NCBI GenBank assembly: GCA_030747885.1
Contig: JASLJW010000177.1
Span: forward strand, 1 to 7,699
Reading direction: 5' to 3'
DNA from: Candidatus Thalassarchaeaceae archaeon
Lineage (GTDB): Archaea > Thermoplasmatota > Poseidoniia > Poseidoniales > Thalassarchaeaceae
Length of the DNA: 7,699 nt
This document shows positions 1-5,944 of the stretch, piece after piece. Under the pieces are notes generated by a model. It made no database searches. It was given only the letters and a program-made list of their open reading frames with translations, and was not told the DNA's origin. The number at the start of each line of letters is the position of its first letter. Position 1 is the first letter of the stretch. Both the position numbers and the translations under genes were made by a program.

Positions 1-626
1 GATAGATTCACCAATAAATCACCTAATGCATAGAAAGCACCACACAATAATGGGGGATTCCAAGCAGTTAATCCAGTCCAAGGTACATTGGATGCCCACA
101 CCCAAGTTCCTAGCCATGTTCCCCACAATTCCATCCCCAAAGCAAGCCACCCCATCACTGCATACAACATTGGAGCAGGACCCCACCGAATGAAGCCAAA
201 CATGACGATTAGCAAAAATATCCCTGAAGTATCAATTCCATTGTAAGCCATCAAAATAGTAAGTGGAATGAATGGAAGTATTACCCAACTTGCAATCTTC
301 CTTCCTTTTGGTAACCTAGATGCAATTCTTCGTCCCAAATCGAATAAAAACCAGTGACCTACTGGAACATAGAAAGGCATCAGTTGTCTTTGATATTCGT
401 AAATCAACCAAATTTCACTGAAGAATAGCTCCATTGGAGTTGCAAATGCAAGCACAGTTAACATCTCCATTCTTTCCTTTTTTTCCCCTTTTTTGAAGAG
501 GAAGACGAACAGCCCAATACACCAAAAATTCACTGGCCATTCAGAGAAATAGTAGGATATTGGCAATCCAACAACAATAGTGGATGCGTAGAGAAATTCT
601 CTTTGATAATTCCAATTATTTTCCAT
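1..626 (-). CDS. Multi-pass integral membrane protein of unknown function (partial, C-terminus beyond the left edge)
   Basis: An uninterrupted minus-strand frame starts at the ATG at 626 and runs off the window at base 1, giving 208 codons with no stop. I do not recognise the family with confidence. The translation is very hydrophobic, with about seven or eight candidate membrane segments near residues 11-27, 32-45, 53-77, 83-97, 110-128, 133-147, 151-175 and 190-207. A lysine/arginine-rich loop lies at 45-52 (KKGEKKER) and another basic stretch at 99-110. Several polar residues fall inside or at the edge of hydrophobic segments: E66, E71, H91 (in PVGHWF), D96, E166 and D203. The protein is also rich in Trp and Pro. 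That pattern suggests a functional site in the membrane rather than a simple anchor, but this is inference. The start is supported by a GGTG ribosome binding motif about 4 bases upstream, overlapping the stop of the DDAH-family gene, so the two are probably translated from one mRNA. Confidence 0.82.
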   Translation of the reverse strand, partial: MENNWNYQREFLYASTIVVGLPISYYFSEWPVNFWCIGLFVFLFKKGEKKERMEMLTVLAFATPMELFFSEIWLIYEYQRQLMPFYVPVGHWFLFDLGRRIASRLPKGRKIASWVILPFIPLTILMAYNGIDTSGIFLLIVMFGFIRWGPAPMLYAVMGWLALGMELWGTWLGTWVWASNVPWTGLTAWNPPLLCGAFYALGDLLVNL

Positions 627-630
627 GAAA

Positions 631-638
631 CACCCCTC
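631..638 (-). promoter_or_regulatory. Ribosome binding site overlapping the upstream gene's stop codon
   Basis: On the minus strand the bases read TGAGGGGTGTTTCATG. The TGA is the stop of the DDAH-family gene (637-639), and GAGGGGTG, which contains the anti-SD-complementary GGTG, lies four bases before the ATG at 626. The overlap of stop and ribosome binding site suggests translational coupling of the two genes. Confidence 0.6.
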
Positions 639-1431
639 ATTCAATGAAGAGAGACAAGCAAGTCAAACTACCATCTGCTTGCATAATTTCTTCCATTTCA
701 ACAAGAACGACCTCAAATCCAGCAGCTTCGACTCTTTGTTTCGTGATTGGGAATCCAGTACTTACTAACATCATTCCATTTTCCATTGCTATTGTATTGG
801 ATGCATAAGTTTCGTTGTTGGGAATCCAAATTACTTCTTCAAATCCATTAATTTGTTCTTGTTTCAAATGACCTTCTGCAGCAATTAATACACCATTTCT
901 TGGCACCGAACAGACTGTTGTTAGGTGCAAAGTAGAATCAGGAACATCGATGACTTGAACAGAATAGTCGAATGATTTGGCAATAGCAGTTAATTCTTGA
1001 ATTCCAATATCGTTAGTTCTGGTTGATCGTCCAATCAAAAACCCATCTCCTGTGAATACAATATCTCCACCATCCATTTTTGCTTCTGGAGATAAAAATT
1101 TAATTTCGAAATCAGCAGACAACCTTTCTGAAATTGAATGAACCTCATTTTCTCTAGACGGATGTCCTGGCCGACATATAACTGCCAGGCCATCAAAGAT
1201 AACGGCAGTATCTTCGACAAAGCAGCAATCAGGATGCCCTTCTAATTCATTTAGAATTTCTACATCCACTCCTGATTTTCTAAGAGCATCGACATAACCT
1301 GCATGTTGTATTTTTGCAATATTTACATTTGGGGCCCTTTCCCCAAAGAATGTAGAAACAGCATGATTAAAATCTGTAGAAATGTTTCGGACAAGGGCCT
1401 TTTTCCTAGAACGATCAAACACCCCAGGCAT
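637..1431 (-). CDS. ddaH: Dimethylarginine dimethylaminohydrolase (DDAH)-family hydrolase
   Basis: A 264-residue protein of the guanidino-group-modifying (pentein) superfamily. Family members hydrolyse N-omega-methylated arginine to citrulline plus a methylamine in the cytoplasm, through a covalent Cys intermediate. The length is usual for DDAH. The key residues are visible: substrate/catalytic acids D68, E73 and D74 (in PDCCFVEDTA), R93 (in HPSR), the DGGD motif with D120, R138 (in GRSTRTN), the catalytic H169 (in TLHLTT) and the nucleophile C258 (in GSLTCLSL). By eye the stretch from DGGD to RTN and the C-terminal LTC block resemble the mammalian enzymes closely. Close relatives in the superfamily act on arginine or other guanidino compounds, so the substrate is inferred. 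The ATG at 1431 has a GGGGGT ribosome binding motif 8 bases upstream. The gene lies 41 bp after a DUF3147-like membrane gene and 10 bp before an unknown membrane gene, on the same strand. Confidence 0.88.
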   Translation of the reverse strand: MPGVFDRSRKKALVRNISTDFNHAVSTFFGERAPNVNIAKIQHAGYVDALRKSGVDVEILNELEGHPDCCFVEDTAVIFDGLAVICRPGHPSRENEVHSISERLSADFEIKFLSPEAKMDGGDIVFTGDGFLIGRSTRTNDIGIQELTAIAKSFDYSVQVIDVPDSTLHLTTVCSVPRNGVLIAAEGHLKQEQINGFEEVIWIPNNETYASNTIAMENGMMLVSTGFPITKQRVEAAGFEVVLVEMEEIMQADGSLTCLSLFIE

Positions 1432-1439
1432 GTAACTAG

Positions 1440-1445
1440 ACCCCC
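1440..1445 (-). promoter_or_regulatory. Ribosome binding site of the DDAH-family gene
   Basis: On the minus strand GGGGGT lies 8 bases before the ATG at 1431. It matches the archaeal SD consensus GGAGGT at five of six positions and supports that start. Confidence 0.45.
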
Positions 1446-1472
1446 AGTGATTGAATCAAACGAAGCCGCTAT

Positions 1473-1835
1473 TCATGCTTGTCCGCTTGTTACGAATTTT
1501 GTAGCAATAGCAATTCCAATTCCATACAAAGCAACAGTGGCCAAAATCCCTGCCCCCAATGCTGGCCAAAAATCCCAATCTCTTCTCATTAGTTGAGGGA
1601 AAACAACGAACAATGTTAACGATGGTAGAACAAGATAGAGAATACTTTCTGAATAAGCAATTATTTCTTCAGATTTAACCCCATCTCTATGCAGTACAAT
1701 GAGAGATATTATGCTCATTAGAGGTAATGAAATCACCATCGCCCCGAAAATTACCGATCGTTTAGCCAACTCAGAAGCACCAACTACCAGACCCCCAGAA
1801 ATCAAACCCTTGAGGAGCAATTCAACCCAAATCAT
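1473..1835 (-). CDS. Small four-helix membrane protein, DUF3147-like
   Basis: A 120-residue hydrophobic protein with four predicted membrane helices near residues 4-22, 28-48, 61-82 and 89-111. The order of conserved-looking pieces matches what I recall of the DUF3147 family: a helix, then SELAKRS, a second helix with GAMVISLPLMSI, a short polar loop carrying LHRDGVKSEE, a third helix with VLPSLTLFVVFP, then LMRRDWDFWPAL and a final helix. The length is also usual for that family, whose function is unknown. The protein could be a transporter subunit or a membrane stabiliser, and nothing in the sequence decides this. The start at 1835 has no clear ribosome binding site. Another ATG at 1840-1838 is out of frame and meets a stop at once. 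The gene sits 36 bp after the lipoprotein gene and 41 bp before the DDAH-family gene, all on the minus strand, with no obvious promoter in either gap. Confidence 0.8.
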   Translation of the reverse strand: MIWVELLLKGLISGGLVVGASELAKRSVIFGAMVISLPLMSIISLIVLHRDGVKSEEIIAYSESILYLVLPSLTLFVVFPQLMRRDWDFWPALGAGILATVALYGIGIAIATKFVTSGQA

Positions 1836-1871
1836 ACCATCGAGTAGTCAAGGCGGACTGAAAGCATGTCG

Positions 1872-3338
1872 TCAGAGAGTCTCTTCTCCACCAAGAGGCA
1901 TAACAGTGAGATTTCCATCCATTCCTCTCAACGCAGGCCCCTCTGTTAAGGTAGCAAATATCCCGATATCTGCTAAATTATGAGATAATCCAAACCAAGG
2001 TCTACCGTATTGATCAACTGCCATATCTAGAAAATCTCCCAATCCACCACATCGATTGTATCCACACCCCGCCTCTGTATCTAGTGGATTTCCAGGTTCA
2101 TTGATTTGAACCGTAGTCATCAGTGGGTTTTCATTGAAAGCATCAGTAATCACAGTCATGTAACCGTTCCAAGTATCATTTCCTGTATCTCCAACATAGC
2201 CGAATGCAACCTTTCCAGCAGCACCAGCAGTCACAACTGGAAACCCAGTACCCACAATTCCTGCTGGTGGAGCAATCATCATTGCATCACTCCAAGTTTC
2301 CCCTTCATCCCGGGAATATGCATAGTAGGGCATATCGTCAATTCCCATCCACATTGCATGCACATTATCATCATCATCGATTGCAACTTGTGCCTCTTCA
2401 GCATTCCAAGTATCTGCTGTTCCAGAATCTTCAGTTGGAAGAGGATGTTCTGTCCAAGTAAACCCACCATCGGTACTTCGATAAATGGAGTAACCACTAC
2501 CGCTACAACCAGCATTTCCTCGGTAGAAATTACCATTGGCCCCGCCCTCGATGTGTGCACTTAATCCTCCACTTCCACAACCTAACGGCGCCCCAGGAAC
2601 CTCCGGACTCCACGTATTTCCACCATCAAAACTAGTGGAGCATAGTGGAGCTTCCCAATTCCCATTGATGCAAAATACCCATGTTGTAGGATGTAATGCT
2701 GCAGGGTATGGTGAAGAAGAAATTGTTTGATGATCTTGAACAGAATAAGAGGTTGCAGGTGTAGGAGGGGACCAAGAAGCCCCTTCATTATCTGACCATT
2801 CTACAGTCATCCCGAGAAGAGCATGCATGTCGAATTTCATAATTCGATCAGTCCATTTGTCGACGTAGACATAGGGATCATTGCTGTTAGGGACTGGGAA
2901 AAGAGGATCGTAAGTATTTTCACACGAAAAATCAGATAAATTAGTCATCTCAATCATACCGCTGCATTGGACAATAGCAGTTGATCCTGCAGGACCATTA
3001 CCCCAACTGGTCATGTACAAATTATCATCAGAGGTAATTCCAATGGTTGGCTCGAATGTACTCAATCCAATCCCATAATAGGAACCTTGAGTCCAAAAAG
3101 GTGTATTTTCACCGGTTAGATTTGCAGTTATATTTGCAGATTGAACCGCAGAATCATTGAGCGCATCAATTCCTCCAGAGTAATGATACCATGTTGTTTC
3201 AGGAATTTCTTTTCCGAAATCAAAGGGCGAAGGCTCTTCCTGAGGGGGTTCTTCATCCTCACCAAAGCACCCACTCAAACTTCCACCCACCATCAACAGG
3301 GTGAGTAACACAGCAGAGGCGACTCTCATTGAAATCAT
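1872..3338 (-). CDS. Secreted lipoprotein with four Asp-box (BNR) repeats, beta-propeller type
   Basis: Numbered from the ATG at 3338, this is a 488-residue exported protein. A hydrophobic signal segment ends in the lipobox LSGC (C24), followed by an acidic, Pro-rich linker (EDEEPPQEEPSP), so the mature protein should be lipid-anchored on the outer face of the membrane. Four Asp boxes of the form S-x-D-x-G-x-S/T-W occur at about 182-189, 236-243, 288-295 and 342-349. Their spacing of 52-54 residues is that of successive propeller blades. Eight mature cysteines fall in four sequence-near pairs (125/139, 223/233, 254/278, 425/430), consistent with extracellular disulfides. I see no FRIP-type motif, so sialidase activity is not supported; a binding or unknown glycan-related role is possible. 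The frame extends upstream to an ATG at 3371, only 14 bp after the tRNA, and another ATG lies at 3329. The two downstream starts give more normal signal peptides. No clear ribosome binding site decides between them. Confidence 0.85.
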   Translation of the reverse strand: MISMRVASAVLLTLLMVGGSLSGCFGEDEEPPQEEPSPFDFGKEIPETTWYHYSGGIDALNDSAVQSANITANLTGENTPFWTQGSYYGIGLSTFEPTIGITSDDNLYMTSWGNGPAGSTAIVQCSGMIEMTNLSDFSCENTYDPLFPVPNSNDPYVYVDKWTDRIMKFDMHALLGMTVEWSDNEGASWSPPTPATSYSVQDHQTISSSPYPAALHPTTWVFCINGNWEAPLCSTSFDGGNTWSPEVPGAPLGCGSGGLSAHIEGGANGNFYRGNAGCSGSGYSIYRSTDGGFTWTEHPLPTEDSGTADTWNAEEAQVAIDDDDNVHAMWMGIDDMPYYAYSRDEGETWSDAMMIAPPAGIVGTGFPVVTAGAAGKVAFGYVGDTGNDTWNGYMTVITDAFNENPLMTTVQINEPGNPLDTEAGCGYNRCGGLGDFLDMAVDQYGRPWFGLSHNLADIGIFATLTEGPALRGMDGNLTVMPLGGEETL

Positions 3339-3385
3339 TCTTTGGGAGGAGCAATACCCCTTGAACCTCATGGTTTGAAAATCGA

Positions 3386-3471
3386 TGGTGCAGAGGACAG
3401 GATTTGAACCTGCGAAGCACTACGCACTAGGACCTCATCCTAGCCCCTTTGACCAACTCGGGTACCCCTGC
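3386..3471 (-). tRNA. tRNA-Leu, anticodon GAG (reads CUC/CUU), 3' CCA encoded
   Basis: The minus strand folds into a class II (long variable arm) tRNA of 86 nt including CCA. The acceptor stem GCAGGGG/CCTCTGC pairs fully with one G-T wobble. The D-stem CCC/GGG encloses a loop with the conserved GG. The anticodon stem CTAGG/CCTAG flanks the loop ATGAGGT, which gives anticodon GAG (bases 3434-3436). A 13-nt variable arm follows, then the T-arm GCAGG-TTCAAAT-CCTGT, discriminator A and CCA (3386-3388). The D-arm sequence CCGAGTTGGTCAAAG is of archaeal/eukaryal tRNA-Leu type. There is no intron. The tRNA lies 50 bp after the maeB stop and 14 bp before the first possible ATG of the lipoprotein gene, in the same orientation. 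Confidence 0.95.
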
Positions 3472-3521
3472 TTGGACATTCGACCTGACTTATTCACATG
3501 AATCCATCGCAATGCGTTGAT

Positions 3522-5810
3522 TCAACCGAGTCTAGCCCTTTGATGTCGTTGCGCATCAACGGCACAAATAGCTGCCATTCTAACCACATCACTAACCCCA
3601 TCTCCACGTTGTAGAACCTGAACTGGTTTTGCCATTCCTTCAAGAATAGGTCCAGTTGCTTCTGCTCCACCAAGGCGCTGCAATAGTTTGTATCCAATAT
3701 TGGCAGCGGCTAAATTTGGACAAATTAGAACATTCGCAGGGCCCTTGAATGTCATGAATGGATATTCATTTTGGATATCTCCCACCAGCGCAGTATCTGC
3801 TTGCATTGGGCCATCAATAATTAGACTAGGGTCCCGTTCTTTGACTATTTTGATAGCATCTTCTATTCTTGTACTTCGATATTCTTTTGACGATCCAAAA
3901 TTAGAGAATGAGAGCATAGCAACAACCGGCTTAACCCCAAATCGTCGAGCCATTTTAGCAGTCTCTATTGCAATCTCGGCAAGTGTTTGAGAATCAGGAT
4001 AGATGTTGATGGTAGCATCGCCAATGAACAACAATTGTCCTTTGATTGTCATCATGTACATGCCGACCAATCGTTCAACTTCAGGAGCAGTTCCAATTGT
4101 GTGTAGACAAGGCCGGAGAATATCTGGATAATGCCGATCAATTCCTCCAACAAGACCATCTGCATCATCCAATGCAACCATCATGGAACCAAAGTATGTT
4201 CTAGATCTCAACATCCGCACTGCATCAGCCCTAGTCACTCCTTTTCTTGCACGCTGTTCACTAAGTACGTCAGAATAAATTCCCTTTCTTCGAGGATCAT
4301 CCCTTACATCTATTATTTCGCATTCAAAATGAAGCCCAAGACGTTCTTTATGTTCTTCTATTGTGCTTTCTCGACCAAGAAGAACTGGCATACAAATCCC
4401 TTCGCGAATACATTCTGCGGCAGCCTTCACTACAGTTGGATGATCTCCTTCTGTGAATACGATTCGTTTAACATCTGATTTTGCTTGATTCATTACACCC
4501 CGCATTAGGCTTCGAGTAAGCCCCAAACGTCCTTCCAAAGTACGCCGATAATCATCTAAATTGAATTCATCCATAGAAATTTCAGTAATTCCTTCCTTAA
4601 CTGCTGCTTCAGCGACCGCACTCGCTTCCCAAATGAGTACCCTTTCATCGAATGGTTTTGGAATTAAATAATCAGGACCAAATTGTAGACTTTGGCCACC
4701 ATAAGCTGCAGCAACATGATCTGGTACCGTTTCCTTTGCCAATGCAGCAATTGCGTGCGTCGCAGCCATTTTCATATTCTCTGTGATTTCTTTTGCTCGA
4801 ACATCTAGAGCGCCTCTGAATATGTAGGGGAAACCTAGCACATTGTTGATTTGATTGGCGTAGTCAGAACGTCCAGTTGCCATAATTGCATCAGATCTTA
4901 CTGATGCAACATCTTCAGGCATGATTTCTGGAGTTGGATTTGCAAGAGCGAATACCAACGGATCTTTGGCCATACTAGCAATCATTGATTTGGAAACTAA
5001 CCCGCCCTTGGAAAGGCCAAGGAAAACATCAGCATCCTTGATTGCATCCCCAATTGTACCTTCAGGAATATCCAATGCAAACCGAGCCTTGTATTCATTC
5101 AAATCCCCCATTTTTTCTCTTTCTTTTGTCATGATTCCTCCAGAATCACACATGATTAGATTCTCTGGATTAACTCCCAAGCGAATGTAATGGCTAGCAC
5201 AAGAAATAGCACTAGCCCCTGCTCCTAAAACTACAATTTTGACATCTGAAATTTTCTTGTTTACGACCTCAAGTCCATTCAATAACGCAGCACCAGAAAT
5301 AATCGCAGTTCCATGTTGATCATCATGCATTACTGGAATATCCAACTCTTCGATCAATCGACGCTCGATTTCAAAACATTCTGGCGCTTTGAGATCTTCT
5401 AGATTTATTCCCCCAAAAGTTGGCGCGATGTTTTTGACAGTTCTGACAAATTCATCAATGTCCTCTACATCTAATTCAATATCGAATACATCAATATCGG
5501 CGAATGCTTTGAACAGAAGACCCTTGCCCTCCATCACTGGTTTCCCAGCAAGTGCACCAATATTTCCAAGTCCTAGAACCGCGGTTCCATTGCTTATTAC
5601 AGCAACCAGATTCCCTTTAGCTGTATACTTGTATGCATTCGCCGGGTCTTTTTCAATTTCTAGACATGGAAATGCTACACCAGGCGAATATGCTAGAGAC
5701 AATTCTCTTTGCGTAGAATGCGGTTTTGTTGGAATTACGGTTAACTTGCCAGGAGGATCTGCTTCATGGTATTCGAGCGAATCCCGTTTGAGTAAGTCGT
5801 CCTTCCCCAT
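3522..5810 (-). CDS. maeB: MaeB-type malic enzyme fused to a phosphotransacetylase-like domain
   Basis: A 762-residue cytoplasmic enzyme that decarboxylates malate to pyruvate with reduction of NADP+ (or NAD+), linking the TCA cycle to pyruvate. The length is that of the large bacterial MaeB class. The malic domain covers roughly residues 10-420. Visible motifs are SLAYSPGVA with the catalytic Y41, K96 in MEGKGLLFKAFADIDVFD, metal ligands E138/D139 in GGINLEDLKAPECF and D164 in HDDQHGTA, the dinucleotide motif VVLGAGASA (193-201), ANPTPEI (290-296), and GRSDYANQINNVLGFPYIFRG in the C-lobe. Residues about 430-755 form a phosphotransacetylase-like domain (RIVFTEGDHP, GDATINIYPD, GPILEGMAKPV). 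In studied MaeB proteins this domain binds acetyl-CoA and is regulatory rather than catalytic. The ATG at 5810 is the first in the frame after an upstream in-frame stop; an AGGGGGT stretch 12-13 bases before it is a rather distant ribosome binding candidate. The gene is divergent from pyk. The family is mainly bacterial, so gene transfer into this lineage is plausible. Confidence 0.96.
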   Translation of the reverse strand: MGKDDLLKRDSLEYHEADPPGKLTVIPTKPHSTQRELSLAYSPGVAFPCLEIEKDPANAYKYTAKGNLVAVISNGTAVLGLGNIGALAGKPVMEGKGLLFKAFADIDVFDIELDVEDIDEFVRTVKNIAPTFGGINLEDLKAPECFEIERRLIEELDIPVMHDDQHGTAIISGAALLNGLEVVNKKISDVKIVVLGAGASAISCASHYIRLGVNPENLIMCDSGGIMTKEREKMGDLNEYKARFALDIPEGTIGDAIKDADVFLGLSKGGLVSKSMIASMAKDPLVFALANPTPEIMPEDVASVRSDAIMATGRSDYANQINNVLGFPYIFRGALDVRAKEITENMKMAATHAIAALAKETVPDHVAAAYGGQSLQFGPDYLIPKPFDERVLIWEASAVAEAAVKEGITEISMDEFNLDDYRRTLEGRLGLTRSLMRGVMNQAKSDVKRIVFTEGDHPTVVKAAAECIREGICMPVLLGRESTIEEHKERLGLHFECEIIDVRDDPRRKGIYSDVLSEQRARKGVTRADAVRMLRSRTYFGSMMVALDDADGLVGGIDRHYPDILRPCLHTIGTAPEVERLVGMYMMTIKGQLLFIGDATINIYPDSQTLAEIAIETAKMARRFGVKPVVAMLSFSNFGSSKEYRSTRIEDAIKIVKERDPSLIIDGPMQADTALVGDIQNEYPFMTFKGPANVLICPNLAAANIGYKLLQRLGGAEATGPILEGMAKPVQVLQRGDGVSDVVRMAAICAVDAQRHQRARLG

Positions 5811-5835
5811 CGTTACATGGGCAACCCCCTCATGC

Positions 5836-5855
5836 TTTGGGTTTTCCTACCCAAA
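5836..5855. repeat. 20-bp inverted repeat in the maeB leader / maeB-pyk intergenic region
   Basis: Perfect 7-bp arms TTTGGGT and ACCCAAA are separated by six bases (TTTCCT). After a 2-base mismatch, further complementarity (CAT at 5831-5833 with ATG at 5858-5860) continues outward. The repeat lies 25 bp upstream of the maeB ATG, inside the maeB 5' leader if transcription starts near 5874. It could be an operator dyad or an mRNA hairpin. There is no T-tract on the side that would make it a terminator of either gene. Confidence 0.45.
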
Positions 5856-5895
5856 TGATGGTAACTGCCGTTCCTCAAAGAATCGGGGTTTCTCC

Positions 5896-5904
5896 ATAAT
5901 ATAT
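5896..5904. promoter_or_regulatory. Candidate TATA box shared by pyk (+) and maeB (-)
   Basis: ATAATATAT is the only long A/T-only run in the pyk-maeB gap and is TATA-like on both strands. With the usual archaeal spacing of about 26 bp it would place a pyk start near 5926, about 19 bases before the ATG at 5945. It would place a maeB start near 5874, giving a leader of about 64 bases. No clear BRE is visible on either side, so the call rests on composition and position only. Confidence 0.45.
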
Positions 5905-5944
5905 GTCGGATTCATTCAAACCACCCTTGCTCCTGACGTATGAT

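Noticed and set aside
1303..1596. Plus-strand open frame across the DDAH/DUF3147-like junction
   Set aside because: It is antisense to two well-supported genes and its translation has no recognisable domain.
1872..3338. Calling the Asp-box lipoprotein a sialidase
   Set aside because: Asp boxes occur in many propellers without sialidase activity, and the FRIP-type active-site motif is not seen.
3492..3516. Short dyads between maeB and the tRNA (ATTCA-ca-TGAAT and CGCA-a-TGCG)
   Set aside because: Both have arms of four or five bases with almost no loop, so they cannot form good hairpins, and such short dyads are expected by chance; no T-tract follows to make a terminator.
5814..5834. Tiny leader ORF (MRGLPM, stop) just before maeB on the minus strand
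   Set aside because: Six codons with no attenuator-type run of one amino acid and no ribosome binding site; most likely chance.
5389..5943. Long plus-strand open frame of 184 codons opposite the 5' part of maeB
   Set aside because: It lies opposite the conserved malic enzyme domain and its low-complexity Ser/Pro-rich translation is typical of an antisense shadow.
5903..5944. Upstream ATG extending pyruvate kinase by 14 residues
   Set aside because: The codon falls inside the candidate TATA element, and the added residues (SDSFKPPLLLTYD) do not belong to the conserved enzyme N-terminus; the ATG at 5945 gives the standard start.
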